DNA of 64,000 nucleotides from Geobacteraceae bacterium (GCA_024641085.1 JAHEDT010000001.1:1-64000); one strand, 5' to 3'; shown: positions 10,767 to 24,163, counted from the stretch's first letter. Notes: generated by a model not told the origin, from the sequence alone. A program made the numbers and translations.

Positions 10767-12410
10767 TCAGGCGGCTTTGCGGTGGATGAAGTACTGCTGC
10801 AAAATGGTCAGCAGGTTGTTGACCAGCCAGTAAATGACCAGGCCGGAAGGAAAGTTCAGGAACATGAAGGTAAAGATCAGCGGCATCGCCATAAAGATCT
10901 TGGCCTGCATCGGGTCAGCCGTGGTCGGCGTCATTTTCTGCTGCACGAACATACTCGCGCCCATAAGGAGCGGCGTGATGTAATAGGGGTCTTTGGCGGA
11001 AAGGTCGGTCAGCCAGAAGGCAAACGGCGCATGTCGCAGGGCGATCGAATTAAGCAGCACCTGGTAGAGGGCAAAAAAGACCGGGATCTGCACAATCATT
11101 GGCAGACACCCTCCGAGCGGGTTGACGCTGTGGGTCTTGTAAAGGCCCATCATCTCCTTGTTCAGGCGCTCCTTATCGTTTTTGAACTTGTCACGCAGCT
11201 TCTGCATCTCAGGCTGAAGCTTTTGCATTGACTTCATCGACGCGTAGCTCTTGTGGGTCAGGGGCCAGAACAGTAGCTTGATCAGCACGGTCAGCAGGAT
11301 AATGGAGATCCCGTAATTCTTAATAAAGCCGTAGAAGAAGGTCAGAACCATGAAGAGTGGCTGTGCCAGGATGTTGAAGAAGCCGAAATGCACGACCTGG
11401 TCAAGCTGGTGCCCCGCGGCCTTGAGTTGCTCAGGATCTTTCGGACCGATATACACCAGGTAGCTTAATTGACGTTGTTCACCGCTCTGCAGGGTGATGT
11501 CCGGCGATTCCATCAGGTTCTCGATGGCGTCCCCGTTACGCTGTATCTGCACCCTTTCCGACGTCTTGTCTCCAGGAACCACCACGGAAAGAAAATATTT
11601 ATTCTGGAAGGATGTCCAGCCGATGTCCTGGCTGTAGGTGACCGCCCCCTCTTTCAGGCTGTCGATCTTAACTTCTTCTATTTTGCCTTTAACCAGCGAG
11701 GCCGGCCCGGTGAAGGTATAACTGTCGGTCTTCGAAGAATCATCCCAGTGCTGTACCATGGCGAGGTTGATGGTCCCGCGTTGGGTGGTTGGGCTGTTAT
11801 TACGCATCTCAAGGGTGGTATCGATCGTATATTGATTGCCGTGCAGAACATAGCTTTTGACATACTGCATGCCATTGGCCGCAACATGCACGAAACTGAG
11901 TTTAACCATGTCGTTGGCAGCAACCTCGACCACCTCTGGTGCGGAGCTCTCAAAGGGGGTGTCGCCACTCAGGGCAAATCCCTCCGAACCGGTTGTGCGT
12001 AAGGTTGCGTAACGCTCCGGGCCCGCGGTGTACATGTGCACGGGTGGTGAGTCCGCAGCGGCCGTCTCTCGATAATCCTTCAAATTGAAAGAGACCAGTC
12101 GAGCGCCCCGGGTGGTAAATACCGCCTTATATTTAGCGGTTTCAACGACGATCTCCCGCGCGGGTGCAGTACTTTCGGTTGCGGGAACGCTCGCTGACTC
12201 GCTTGCTACGCTGTCCTTGACCATGGTCGCAGACGACTCTGCCGCGGGTTGTACTTTAACATCCTTGACGTCGCCCTGCTGTACGCTTTCCGTTGCGACA
12301 GGTTGCTGCTGATCCTTGGGGACAGGTGGAAACAGAAAGGAAAAGCCCAACCAGACAGCGAGCATGAGGACCATGGCCAGGATGAGGTTTTTATTTTCAG
12401 ATGCATTCAT
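10767..12410 (-). CDS. yidC: Membrane protein insertase YidC
   Basis: Inserts and folds inner-membrane proteins, alone or with SecYEG. The 547-residue protein is the long Gram-negative form. It has an N-terminal membrane helix (LILAMVLMLAVWLGFSFLF), a large periplasmic beta-sandwich domain (about residues 60-335) and the 60KD_IMP core with five helices. The core includes LKLLFWPLTHKSYASMKSM and GGCLPMIVQIPVFFALYQVL. It lies 38 bases after yidD in the rpmH-rnpA-yidD-yidC run. Confidence 0.97.
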   Translation of the reverse strand: MNASENKNLILAMVLMLAVWLGFSFLFPPVPKDQQQPVATESVQQGDVKDVKVQPAAESSATMVKDSVASESASVPATESTAPAREIVVETAKYKAVFTTRGARLVSFNLKDYRETAAADSPPVHMYTAGPERYATLRTTGSEGFALSGDTPFESSAPEVVEVAANDMVKLSFVHVAANGMQYVKSYVLHGNQYTIDTTLEMRNNSPTTQRGTINLAMVQHWDDSSKTDSYTFTGPASLVKGKIEEVKIDSLKEGAVTYSQDIGWTSFQNKYFLSVVVPGDKTSERVQIQRNGDAIENLMESPDITLQSGEQRQLSYLVYIGPKDPEQLKAAGHQLDQVVHFGFFNILAQPLFMVLTFFYGFIKNYGISIILLTVLIKLLFWPLTHKSYASMKSMQKLQPEMQKLRDKFKNDKERLNKEMMGLYKTHSVNPLGGCLPMIVQIPVFFALYQVLLNSIALRHAPFAFWLTDLSAKDPYYITPLLMGASMFVQQKMTPTTADPMQAKIFMAMPLIFTFMFLNFPSGLVIYWLVNNLLTILQQYFIHRKAA

Positions 12411-12448
12411 GGTTAAGAAAAACTCCTAAAATTTTTAATAACGATCCT

Positions 12449-12661
12449 TCAGTCGAGCGGATCATAGCCCCCGGGATGCCAGGGATGACAGCGGGCCAGG
12501 CGTTTGAGACCCAACCAGAGACCGCTCATAACACCGTGCCGATTGACAGCTTCAAGGGTATACGCTGAGCAGGAAGGATAAAATCGACAGGTTGGCGGCT
12601 TCAACGGAGAAAGAAAGGCCCTGTAAAAGCGAATGCCCGCTATGGCTAACCGTTTAGGCAT
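12449..12661 (-). CDS. yidD: Membrane protein insertion efficiency factor YidD
   Basis: Small membrane-associated protein that helps YidC-dependent insertion. The 70-residue product contains the signature RFYPSCSAYTLEA, with its conserved cysteines, and the C-terminal RCHPWHPGGYDPLD. I start it at 12661 (MPKRLAIAGIRFYRAFLSP), overlapping rnpA by 8 bases with GAGG just upstream. An ATG at 12685 is possible but adds unconserved residues. Confidence 0.93.
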   Translation of the reverse strand: MPKRLAIAGIRFYRAFLSPLKPPTCRFYPSCSAYTLEAVNRHGVMSGLWLGLKRLARCHPWHPGGYDPLD

Positions 12662-13010
12662 GATCCTCGGTCTCCAGGCGGGCAAAGACTGTAGTGATTT
12701 CCTGATCCACTTGCAAATGACTCAGGCTTCCAGCGTGGCGCTTGGCTATGATCGAAATATCCACAACCCGGCCGAACTGTTTGTAATGTTGTCTGAATAA
12801 CTCGCGCAGCCAGCGTTTAAAGCGATTGCGACACACTGCATTACCGACTTTACGACTCACGGTTATGCCGAGACGAGAGACCTCCCGTCCCGGATTTACA
12901 ATCACAACAAAATGGGCTGTGTGATAACGTTGTCCCTCTTGCCAGGTTCGTTGATACTCGCTGGAACTGCGAATACGGCGAGCCTTCTGGAGAGTTTGTT
13001 CACCCTTCAC
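12654..13010 (-). CDS. rnpA: Ribonuclease P protein component
   Basis: Protein subunit of the ribozyme that trims tRNA 5' ends. The 118-residue basic protein has the conserved substrate-binding segment RLGITVSRKVGNAVCRNRFKR, with the RNR motif. It lies 14 bases after rpmH and overlaps yidD, as in most bacteria. Length and composition are normal. Confidence 0.95.
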   Translation of the reverse strand: MKGEQTLQKARRIRSSSEYQRTWQEGQRYHTAHFVVIVNPGREVSRLGITVSRKVGNAVCRNRFKRWLRELFRQHYKQFGRVVDISIIAKRHAGSLSHLQVDQEITTVFARLETEDHA

Positions 13011-13024
13011 CCGATGGTTGAACG

Positions 13025-13174
13025 TTACTTGGTCGGGATCGTTACGGCCAAACGTCTGCGACCCCTGGCACGACGACGCTTGATAACATTCACACCACCC
13101 TTGGTGCGCATCCGCTTGCGGAAGCCGTGGGTGCGTTTGCGGCTGACTTTACTGGGCTGATAAGTACGCTTCAT
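13025..13174 (-). CDS. rpmH: 50S ribosomal protein L34
   Basis: A 49-residue highly basic protein beginning [20 protein letters not shown] and ending [11 protein letters not shown], the unmistakable L34 sequence. It opens the rpmH-rnpA-yidD-yidC run on the minus strand, divergent from dnaA across the origin. AGGAG lies 12 bases before the ATG, a slightly long spacing. Confidence 0.96.
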   Translation of the reverse strand: MKRTYQPSKVSRKRTHGFRKRMRTKGGVNVIKRRRARGRRRLAVTIPTK

Positions 13175-13229
13175 GACAGTTCACATCTCCTGTGTATGGC
13201 ATAGGTCTGCTGATTTTTGTAAAAGGCAG

Positions 13230-13258
13230 TTTTAAGCATAGTTGCCAATTAATGTCAA
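13230..13258 (-). promoter_or_regulatory. Putative rpmH promoter
   Basis: On the minus strand a perfect -35 TTGACA (13253-13258) is followed after 17 bases by TTAAAA (or after 18 by TAAAAC) as a weak -10. The start would lie about 50 bases before rpmH. A strong -35 here fits a growth-related operon next to the origin. Confidence 0.5.
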
Positions 13259-13401
13259 GAACGAAAACTCTAGCGTATTTTCAGGCTTTCCTCTTAAAGC
13301 AGTTTTCCCTTGCAATAAAAAACATCCTCTGATAATCTCTAACGTCAAGTTTTCCACTGTTATATATTTATCTAAACCCCTGATTTTAGAATCTTTTTAG
13401 G

Positions 13402-13433
13402 TTATCCACAGTTGTTTAAAAGTTTGTGGATAA
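13402..13433. promoter_or_regulatory. Inverted pair of perfect DnaA boxes upstream of dnaA
   Basis: TTATCCACA at 13402-13410 and its reverse complement TGTGGATAA at 13425-13433 face each other across 14 bases. Both match the high-affinity DnaA consensus exactly. They lie 50-85 bases before the dnaA start, so they could serve origin binding and autoregulation of dnaA. Confidence 0.88.
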
Positions 13434-13485
13434 CCCTGTTTTCACAACAACCCTCTGAATGATTTGAGTCAAGACTGAAACTGGT

Positions 13486-14841
13486 ATGAGCAAACTCTGG
13501 GATGACACCCTTGCGCACCTGGAACTGAATCTCAGTCCACAGCACTTTTCGACCTGGATAAAACCTTTAAAGCTCGTCAAAATAGAGCAGGATATGGTTT
13601 ACCTCGAAGTGCCGAACCGGTTTGTGCTCGACTGGGTCAAGGAGAACTACAGTAAACTCATACAAAAAATTCTCTCAGAGCTCTCCGCGGTCTCCTATCG
13701 CCTGCAATTCAGCGTTACCGGCCAAGCCAGAGACCACCTACCGAAACGTAATAATGTAACGGAAGCAGACGAAAACCCGGTAACCAGCAAACCCAAAATT
13801 CTGACGAACAACCATACTGCCGACTTAAACCTGAATCGCAAGTACACCTTTGAAGAGTTCGTCTCCGGTTCATCGAACCAGTTTGCCTATGCTGCGGCCA
13901 TGGCAGTCGCTAACAACCCCGCAACCACCTACAATCCGCTCTTTGTCTATGGCGGTGTCGGACTTGGTAAAACCCACCTGGTAAACGCAATCGGCAACGC
14001 TATTCTGAAAAAATCTCCGCAGATGCGAATCTGTTACTATACCTCTGAAAAATTCATGAACGAATTAATCAATTCTCTGCGCTACAACCGTATGGACGAG
14101 TTTCGCAACAAGTTTCGTTCCATGGATGTGCTCCTGATTGATGATATTCAGTTTATAGCCGGTAAAGAACGGACTCAGGAGGAGTTTTTCCATACCTTCA
14201 ACGCCCTGTATGAATCGCACAAGCAGATCATCGTCACCTCGGACAAGTTTCCCAAGGACATTCCAGGGCTCGAAGAGCGACTCCGCTCTCGCTTTGAATG
14301 GGGCCTGATTGCCGACATACAACCACCGGATGTAGAGACTAAACTGGCGATTCTCAAAATGAAAGCCGAACAAAACAGCATCAAACTTCCTGAAGACGTT
14401 GCTCTCTTTCTAGCCAACTCGGTCTGTAACAACGTCCGCGAATTGGAAGGTTACCTGATAAGAATTGGCGCTTATGCGAGTCTGACCGCCATTCCGGTTT
14501 CACTGGAGATGACCCGTGACGTTCTCAAAGATATCCTTATCGAACGCAATCGCGAACTGTCTGTGGAAGAAATACTCAAAAGGGTCAGCAGTCATTTCAA
14601 TATCAAAATATCCGACATAAAATCAGCCAAACGGCTTAAGGCGGTGGTTCTGCCCAGACAGATAGCCATGTACCTTTCCAGGCAACTGACGTCATCTTCC
14701 TATCCGGAAATTGGAGAGCGTTTCGGTGGCAAGGATCATTCGACGATCATCCATGCCATACGCAAAATAGACAAACTGATGGAGGAGGACTTTCAACTGC
14801 GCAGCACGATTGAAAACCTGAAAAGTGAGTTGACCGGCTGA
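13486..14841 (+). CDS. dnaA: Chromosomal replication initiator DnaA
   Basis: AAA+ initiator that binds DnaA boxes and melts the origin. The 451-residue protein has domain I (LWDDTLAHLELNLSPQHFSTW), a short variable domain II (about 85-115), the AAA+ core with Walker A GGVGLGKTHL and Walker B VLLIDDIQFIAGKE, and domain IV. Domain IV ends in the DNA-binding signature GERFGGKDHSTIIHA. It is flanked on both sides by origin-like DNA. Confidence 0.98.
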   Translation: MSKLWDDTLAHLELNLSPQHFSTWIKPLKLVKIEQDMVYLEVPNRFVLDWVKENYSKLIQKILSELSAVSYRLQFSVTGQARDHLPKRNNVTEADENPVTSKPKILTNNHTADLNLNRKYTFEEFVSGSSNQFAYAAAMAVANNPATTYNPLFVYGGVGLGKTHLVNAIGNAILKKSPQMRICYYTSEKFMNELINSLRYNRMDEFRNKFRSMDVLLIDDIQFIAGKERTQEEFFHTFNALYESHKQIIVTSDKFPKDIPGLEERLRSRFEWGLIADIQPPDVETKLAILKMKAEQNSIKLPEDVALFLANSVCNNVRELEGYLIRIGAYASLTAIPVSLEMTRDVLKDILIERNRELSVEEILKRVSSHFNIKISDIKSAKRLKAVVLPRQIAMYLSRQLTSSSYPEIGERFGGKDHSTIIHAIRKIDKLMEEDFQLRSTIENLKSELTG

Positions 14842-15074
14842 TAAGTTGTGTAAAAGTGCGTGGGGAACCTGGGGATAAAAAACCTGAACCGTTAAAACCG
14901 TTTTTATCCCTGATTTCCCAACAGCTTGTACCAGAACTTTTCAGTCTAGTAACTAACTGGTATCAAATGAGAATGACAGTTTATAAACGTTTCAACAGCC
15001 CTTACTACTACTACTAAGTTATTTATTTATAAGATACTAAGTATTAAGTAAAACCTGTTGATGGGGAGGCCATT
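14842..15074. other. oriC: Origin region, part 2: dnaA-dnaN intergenic with unwinding element
   Basis: This 233-bp gap has near-match DnaA boxes: TGTGTAAAA at 14847-14855 and TGGGGATAA at 14870-14878, each one mismatch from consensus. A GC cluster, CTA triplets and an almost pure A/T stretch (15019-15059) follow. The order box - GC cluster - triplets - AT-rich DNA is that of the bacterial basal unwinding system. With 13175-13485 it would make a bipartite origin with dnaA inside, as in Bacillus. Confidence 0.75.
15002..15018 (+). promoter_or_regulatory. DnaA-trio element
   Basis: TTACTACTACTACTAAG contains four consecutive CTA triplets, which read 3'-GAT-5' on the opposite strand: the DnaA-trio repeat that guides a DnaA filament onto single-stranded DNA. 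It follows a CCC cluster (14999-15001) and runs into the AT-rich stretch, the expected polarity toward dnaN. Confidence 0.75.
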
Positions 15075-16187
15075 ATGAATTTCACCATAGAAAAAGAGGT
15101 TTTTCTCAAGGGCCTGGCCAGGGTCCAGGGGATCGTCGAAAAACGCAATACCATCCCTGTGCTTTCCAATGTGCTTCTGGAGGGTGCGGATGGTGAGTTG
15201 CGCCTGACTGCAACAGATCTTGAAGTAGGTATGCAGTCAACATATCCGGCCAATATCCGTAAACCCGGAAAGGTGACGGTCTCTGCCAAGAAACTTTATG
15301 AAATAATCAAGGAACTGCCGGACAATCAGGTCAGTTTCAATGCCAAGGAAAACTGCTGGATTGAGGTCGAGTGTGGTAAGGCTCAGTTCAACATCGTCGG
15401 CCTGTCGGCTGATGAATTTCCCAATTTTCCCAAGTCCGATAAAGGTCAATTTGTCACCCTGGCCAGTTCCCTGTGCAAGGAGATGATCGAAAAGACTTTT
15501 TTTGCCGTTTCCCAGGATGAGAGCAAATACAATCTTAACGGAATCTTCTGTCAACTCCAGGAGAATACCGGGCATCTGCGTCTGGTGGCGACCGACGGTC
15601 ATCGTCTTTCGATGATCGATAAAAGTATCGCGAGTACGGCAAGTCCACAATTGTCGAAAGGGTTTATCTTGCCTCGCAAAGGTATTCTCGAATTGAAAAA
15701 ACTCGCTGAAGAGGGCGAGGGTGAACTGCAACTCCACTTCATGGACAACAATGCCGTGGTCAGTAAGGATCGTACGGTTATTATCATGCGTCTGGTTGAT
15801 GGAGAGTTTCCTGATTACAGCCGTGTTATACCAAAGACCAACGAGCAACAGGCAACGATTGCCGTTGGTTCATTACTGCATGCCCTGCGGCGCATGATTA
15901 TCCTTTCCAGTGAAAAATCACGGGGCGTGAAGTTGAATTTCAAAAATAACCTACTGGAACTGTCTTCTTCCAATCCTGAATTGGGTGATGCCAGAGAGGA
16001 ACTCGATATTGAATATCAGGGCCTGGATCTTTCTGTCGGATTCAACGCCCGCTACCTGCTCGATATATTGCAGGTGCAGGACCAGGACAAAATCTGCATG
16101 ATTCTTAAAGATAACCTTTCACCGGGGTTGGTCAAGCCGATCAAAGAGGACGGTTATCTCGCGGTGATCATGCCAATGCGACTCTAA
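15075..16187 (+). CDS. dnaN: DNA polymerase III sliding clamp (beta subunit)
   Basis: Ring-shaped clamp that tethers polymerases and other DNA enzymes. The 370-residue length is normal for three clamp domains. It begins MNFTIEKEVFLKGLARVQGI, contains the VATDGHRLSMI motif at the end of domain II, and ends with the conserved VIMPMRL. GGGAGG lies 5 bases before the ATG. A rho-independent terminator follows it. Confidence 0.97.
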   Translation: MNFTIEKEVFLKGLARVQGIVEKRNTIPVLSNVLLEGADGELRLTATDLEVGMQSTYPANIRKPGKVTVSAKKLYEIIKELPDNQVSFNAKENCWIEVECGKAQFNIVGLSADEFPNFPKSDKGQFVTLASSLCKEMIEKTFFAVSQDESKYNLNGIFCQLQENTGHLRLVATDGHRLSMIDKSIASTASPQLSKGFILPRKGILELKKLAEEGEGELQLHFMDNNAVVSKDRTVIIMRLVDGEFPDYSRVIPKTNEQQATIAVGSLLHALRRMIILSSEKSRGVKLNFKNNLLELSSSNPELGDAREELDIEYQGLDLSVGFNARYLLDILQVQDQDKICMILKDNLSPGLVKPIKEDGYLAVIMPMRL

Positions 16188-16202
16188 ACAGCGCGTAATA
16201 AG

Positions 16203-16231
16203 AAAAAGCCTTTGCTAATTAAGGCTTTTTT
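16203..16231 (+). terminator. Rho-independent terminator after dnaN
   Basis: A perfect 10-bp stem (AAAAAGCCTT / AAGGCTTTTT) with an 8-base loop, ending in six T. It lies 15 bases after the dnaN stop and ends 13 bases before recF. It should reduce read-through from dnaN into recF or act in both directions because of the A-rich 5' side. Confidence 0.8.
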
Positions 16232-16244
16232 CTTGATAGGCAGT

Positions 16245-19737
<3,493 letters not shown>

Positions 19738-19833
19738 AACCGCAGCGATAAGCGAGCAGCGGGAGACGATAGCAGTATTCGCACCTCACGCTTCGCACTT
19801 CGCGCCTTATGATTTTCCGGAGGAAAATCTCTG

Positions 19834-22338
19834 ATGCTTACAGAACAGAACCGTATCACCGTCAATATTGAAGACGAAATGCGCAAGTCCTACATGGACT
19901 ACGCCATGAGTGTCATCGTCGGTCGCGCCCTGCCGGACGTGCGCGACGGCCTTAAGCCGGTCCATCGCCGCGTGCTCTTCGCCATGAACGAGCTCAGCAA
20001 CGACTACAACAAGCCGTACAAGAAGTCGGCGCGCGTGGTCGGCGACGTCATCGGTAAATACCATCCCCATGGCGACTCCGCGGTCTACGATACCATCGTC
20101 CGCATGGCGCAGGATTTTTCCATGCGCTACCCCCTGGTGGACGGCCAGGGGAACTTCGGTTCGATCGACGGCGATTCGGCCGCGGCGATGCGTTATACCG
20201 AGGTGCGCATGGACCGCCTGGCTCACGAACTGCTCAATGACATCGACAAGGAGACCGTCGAATTCGGGCCGAATTACGACGACTCCCTCGCAGAGCCGCT
20301 GGTGCTGCCCTGCAAGTTCCCCAACCTGCTGGTCAATGGCTCTGAGGGGATTGCAGTCGGCATGGCCACCAAGATTCCACCGCACAATCTCGGCGAGGTG
20401 ATCGACGGCCTGGTGGCGATGATCGACAACCCAAAACTCGACGAACAGACCCTGCTGGAGCTGATCCCCGGACCGGATTTTCCCACCGCCGGCTTTATTC
20501 TCGGCCGCGAGGGCATCCGTGAAGCTTATCGCACCGGGCGCGGCATCATCCAGATGCGCGCCAAGGCAATGGTCGAGCAGAACCGCCGCACCGGTCGGGA
20601 AAGCGTGATCGTCAACGAGATCCCCTTCCAGGTCAACAAGGCCCGCCTGATCGAAAAGATCGCCGACCTGGTCAAGGACAAGAAGATCGAAGGTATCGCC
20701 GACCTGCGGGACGAGTCGGACCGGGACGGCATGCGCATCGTCATCGAACTCAAGAAAGATACGATTCCGCAGGTCATCATCAACCAGCTTTACAAGATGA
20801 CGCCGATGCAGTCATCCTTCGGTATCATCATGCTGGCGATCGTCGGCGGGCAGCCCAAGGTGCTGGCCCTGCGTGATGTCCTTGGCCACTTCATCGAGCA
20901 TCGCAAGGAAATCGTCACCCGCCGGACCTTGTTCGAGCTGAAAAAGGCCGAGGCCCGCGCCCATATCCTGGAAGGACTCAAGATTGCCCTGGACAACCTC
21001 GATGAAGTGATCCAGGTGATCAAGACCAGCGCCACCCCGGCGGAAGCCAAGGAACGCCTGGTTGCGCGCTTCGAGCTCTCCGAGATCCAGGCTCAGGCGA
21101 TTCTCGACATGCGCCTGCATCGCCTGACCGGTCTGGAGCGGGACAAGATTATCGAGGAGTACAACCAGGTGCTGGCGCTGATCCGGCGGCTCAAAGAGAT
21201 CCTCGGCAGCGAAAGCGAAGTTCTCAAGATCATCAAGGCAGAGCTGAGCGAAATCCGCGAACGCTACGCGGATGCCCGGCGCACCGAAATCATCGAAATG
21301 GCGGCAGACCTCTCCATCGAGGACCTGATCGTCGAAGAAGATATGGTGGTTACGGTGTCCCATTCCGGCTATATCAAGCGCAACGCGGTCTCACTCTATC
21401 GTGCGCAGCGACGCGGCGGCAAGGGCGCGACTGGCATGCGTCCGAAAGAGGAAGACTTCGTCGAAAACCTGTTTATCGCCTCGACCCACAGCTACGTATT
21501 GATCTTTACCAACCGTGGCAAGGTCTACTGGCTCAAGGTCCATGAAATACCGCAGGGTGGCCGCGCGGCCCGCGGCAAGGCGATCGTCAACCTGCTGAAC
21601 CTGGCCGCCGATGAAAAAGTGATGACGATCCTGCCGGTCAAGGAGTTCAGCGAAGGGCGCTACATCATCACCGCCACCAGGAAAGGCACGGTCAAGAAAA
21701 CCGACCTGATGGCCTATTCCAACCCGCGCCAGGGGGGCATCATTGCCCTGACCATCGACGAGGGTGACAGCCTGATCGCCGCCCGCCTGACGGATGGTTC
21801 CATGGATATTCTCCTGGCCAGCCGCAATGGCAAGTCGATCCGCTTCCCCGAAACCGGCGCCCGGCCCATGGGTCGGACGGCCCGCGGGGTGCGCGGCATG
21901 ATGCTTGAGGGAAAGGATGTCATCATCGGCATGGAGGTTGTTTCCGACGCTACCGCGTCAACCCTGGTGTCCGTAACGGAGACCGGCTACGGCAAGCGCA
22001 CCAGCCTCTCCGAGTACCGTGTTCAGAGCCGCGGCGGCAAGGGCATCATTACCATCAAGACCGGTGGCCGTAACGGCCAGGTGATCGATGTCAAGCTGGT
22101 CGACAACGAGTCTGACCTGATGTTTATAACTGACCGCGGCAAGGTGCTGCGCACCCGGGTCGGCGCACTGTCGATCATCGGCCGAAACACTATGGGGGTG
22201 CGCCTGATGGTGCTTGAAACAGAAGAGCGAATTGTGGCGGTCGCCAAACTGGCAGAGAAAGAAGACGATGAAGGACATCCAGAAGTTGAAGAGACAACTC
22301 CTGAAGGAGGAGTTGAAGCGCCAGGGGAAGGCGCCTAA
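19834..22338 (+). CDS. gyrA: DNA gyrase subunit A
   Basis: Breakage-reunion subunit of gyrase, 834 residues. It starts with the conserved [20 protein letters not shown] block. The quinolone-determining segment reads [20 protein letters not shown], so the usual sensitive Ser and Asp are present. The active-site RYTEVRMD follows, and the C-terminal pinwheel has its GyrA box (QRRGGKG). GGAGG is 10 bases upstream. The last 24 codons, an acidic tail, overlap the next gene in another frame. Confidence 0.98.
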   Translation: MLTEQNRITVNIEDEMRKSYMDYAMSVIVGRALPDVRDGLKPVHRRVLFAMNELSNDYNKPYKKSARVVGDVIGKYHPHGDSAVYDTIVRMAQDFSMRYPLVDGQGNFGSIDGDSAAAMRYTEVRMDRLAHELLNDIDKETVEFGPNYDDSLAEPLVLPCKFPNLLVNGSEGIAVGMATKIPPHNLGEVIDGLVAMIDNPKLDEQTLLELIPGPDFPTAGFILGREGIREAYRTGRGIIQMRAKAMVEQNRRTGRESVIVNEIPFQVNKARLIEKIADLVKDKKIEGIADLRDESDRDGMRIVIELKKDTIPQVIINQLYKMTPMQSSFGIIMLAIVGGQPKVLALRDVLGHFIEHRKEIVTRRTLFELKKAEARAHILEGLKIALDNLDEVIQVIKTSATPAEAKERLVARFELSEIQAQAILDMRLHRLTGLERDKIIEEYNQVLALIRRLKEILGSESEVLKIIKAELSEIRERYADARRTEIIEMAADLSIEDLIVEEDMVVTVSHSGYIKRNAVSLYRAQRRGGKGATGMRPKEEDFVENLFIASTHSYVLIFTNRGKVYWLKVHEIPQGGRAARGKAIVNLLNLAADEKVMTILPVKEFSEGRYIITATRKGTVKKTDLMAYSNPRQGGIIALTIDEGDSLIAARLTDGSMDILLASRNGKSIRFPETGARPMGRTARGVRGMMLEGKDVIIGMEVVSDATASTLVSVTETGYGKRTSLSEYRVQSRGGKGIITIKTGGRNGQVIDVKLVDNESDLMFITDRGKVLRTRVGALSIIGRNTMGVRLMVLETEERIVAVAKLAEKEDDEGHPEVEETTPEGGVEAPGEGA

Positions 22339-23149
22339 AAAACGACTCTGGGGTGTCCTCGGACTGGTTCTGGTCCTGCTGTGCGCGGCCCTGGGGTCCC
22401 TGTATTACACCAACCAGAAGTCAAGGTTTGAAGAGACGTTCCAGAAAGGCATGGCCCTTAGGGACGCGGGCAAATACGAGGCCGCAGTTGAAGTTTTTAT
22501 CAAGCTGCACGACGAACATCCCGCTTTTGTGCGGGCTCCCCAGGCGCTTTTCCTGGCCGCTGAAATTCAGGATCTGCGCCTTGGCCGCTATTCGGATGCT
22601 CTGCTGACCTATCTCCTGCTGGAACGGGATTATCCCGACGCGCCAGAGGTCGCTCCGGCCAGAAGAGAAGTTGCCATAGTGTACAAGTACCGGCTCAACG
22701 ACTGCAGCCAGGCGATCGCGGTTTATCAGAAGGTGCTCGATCAGTCGGGCAACGATCATGACCAGTTGCAGTATGAAGTCGCAGATTGTTATTTCAGGCT
22801 GAACAACTTCGAGCAGGCCCGGATTGAATTCGAGAGTCTGCTGAAAAATTACCCCGAGAGCGGTCTGATTGCCGAAGTGCAGTACCGAATCGCCGTGACT
22901 TACGCCCTTGAGGGACAGCTTCCCGAAGCTGTCGGGGCCTATCGTCTGGTGATAGAGCGCTGGAAGGACAGCCCTTATGCCCTTGAAGCGAGCTTCGGCC
23001 TGGCAACGGTACTGGAAGAGCAGGAAAAGCTGGTAGAGGCCTTGAAGATACTTGAGGGGCTGGATGGAATTTATCCGAAACAGGATATACTTGAACACAA
23101 AACAGAGCAGGTGCGCGAACGGATAGAAAAGAAAAAGAAGGCGATCTGA
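22268..23149 (+). CDS. Membrane-anchored tetratricopeptide repeat protein
   Basis: A 293-residue protein with a basic, charged N-terminus, one membrane helix (residues about 28-47) and several TPR-like repeats ([53 protein letters not shown]). The repeats should face the periplasm and scaffold other proteins. Its start lies 71 bases inside gyrA in another frame; I chose it because the helix and charged tail fit, but no strong ribosome site is visible. It sits between gyrA and gpsA, as in Geobacter-type genomes. Exact role unknown. Confidence 0.82.
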   Translation: MKDIQKLKRQLLKEELKRQGKAPKKRLWGVLGLVLVLLCAALGSLYYTNQKSRFEETFQKGMALRDAGKYEAAVEVFIKLHDEHPAFVRAPQALFLAAEIQDLRLGRYSDALLTYLLLERDYPDAPEVAPARREVAIVYKYRLNDCSQAIAVYQKVLDQSGNDHDQLQYEVADCYFRLNNFEQARIEFESLLKNYPESGLIAEVQYRIAVTYALEGQLPEAVGAYRLVIERWKDSPYALEASFGLATVLEEQEKLVEALKILEGLDGIYPKQDILEHKTEQVRERIEKKKKAI

Positions 23150-23158
23150 GGTTTAGCC

Positions 23159-24163
23159 ATGATCAAAATCGGAGTCATTGGGGCCGGAAGCTGGGGGACG
23201 ACCCTGGCCAACCTGTTGGCCAAGAAGGGTCTCGACGTCACCCTCTGGGCCTATGAATCGGACCTCGCTGCCCGTATGACACAGACCCGCAGCAACGATC
23301 TTTACCTCCCCGAGGTTGAGCTTGACCAGCGCCTCGGAGTGACCAGCGACCTGATCGCCGCTGCCAGTAACCGTGAGCTGCTGTTGCTGGTCTGTCCTTC
23401 GCAGGTGATGCGGCGGGTGCTCGAACAATGTCGGATCGCACTTCGCCCCGACAGTCTGCTGGTTTCGGCGGCCAAGGGGATTGAAAACGACTCTCTTCTG
23501 ACCATGTCGGAGGTGCTGGAAGAGGTCCTCGGTACCGGTGTCGCAGAACGCTGCGCCTTTCTTTCCGGGCCCTCCTTTGCCAAGGAGGTCGCCGCCGAAC
23601 TACCGACCGCGGTGGCCGTGGCGTCCACCAACGAGAGCGTGGCGTCCACTGTCCAGGAGCTGTTCAGCACCGACTATTTCCGTGTCTATACCAATGCCGA
23701 TGTGATGGGCGTCGAATTTGGCGGTGCCCTCAAGAACGTGATCGCGCTGGCGGCCGGGGTCAGCGACGGCCTCGGTTTCGGCTACAATACCCGGGCAGCC
23801 CTGATTACCCGGGGACTGGCAGAAATTGCCCGGCTCGGTGAGGCCAAGGGAGCACAGGCGGCAACCTTTGCCGGGCTGGCCGGCATGGGAGACCTGGTCC
23901 TGACTTGTACCGGCGACCTGTCGCGAAACCGCACGGTCGGCATGGAACTCGGCAGGGGCCGCAAGCTCAATGACATTCTGGGCTCCATGCGCATGGTTGC
24001 CGAAGGGGTCAAGACGACCCTCTCCGCTTTTCAACTGGCACAGAAACTTGGTATTGACATGCCGATAACCGAACAGATGTACCAGATCCTCTATGCTGAC
24101 AAGTCGCCGCGGCAGGCGGTCACCGACCTCATGCTGCGCGTCCTCAAGGCTGAATCAGTCTGA
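23159..24163 (+). CDS. gpsA: Glycerol-3-phosphate dehydrogenase [NAD(P)+]
   Basis: Reduces dihydroxyacetone phosphate to sn-glycerol-3-phosphate for phospholipid synthesis. The 334-residue protein has the N-terminal dinucleotide site [14 protein letters not shown], the [10 protein letters not shown] motif, the catalytic lysine in [16 protein letters not shown] and the signature [14 protein letters not shown]. It lies 9 bases after the TPR gene. Family length is normal. Confidence 0.97.
   Translation: MIKIGVIGAGSWGTTLANLLAKKGLDVTLWAYESDLAARMTQTRSNDLYLPEVELDQRLGVTSDLIAAASNRELLLLVCPSQVMRRVLEQCRIALRPDSLLVSAAKGIENDSLLTMSEVLEEVLGTGVAERCAFLSGPSFAKEVAAELPTAVAVASTNESVASTVQELFSTDYFRVYTNADVMGVEFGGALKNVIALAAGVSDGLGFGYNTRAALITRGLAEIARLGEAKGAQAATFAGLAGMGDLVLTCTGDLSRNRTVGMELGRGRKLNDILGSMRMVAEGVKTTLSAFQLAQKLGIDMPITEQMYQILYADKSPRQAVTDLMLRVLKAESV

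Larger units (their letters stand above)
13175..13485. other. oriC: Origin region, part 1: intergenic between rpmH and dnaA with DnaA boxes
   Basis: This 311-bp AT-rich gap separates divergent rpmH and dnaA. It holds the rpmH promoter, an AT-rich run around 13355-13400 and, just before dnaA, two inverted perfect DnaA boxes. Weaker matches include TTTTCCACT near 13350 and TTTTCACAA near 13440. Divergent gene orientation and the rpmH-dnaA-dnaN junction both mark this as the chromosomal origin. The unwinding part appears to lie after dnaA. Confidence 0.8.

Noticed and set aside
22268-22338. Possible frameshift fusing gyrA to the TPR protein
   Set aside because: GyrA is full length without it, and the downstream protein has its own charged N-terminus and membrane helix, so two overlapping genes explain the data better.
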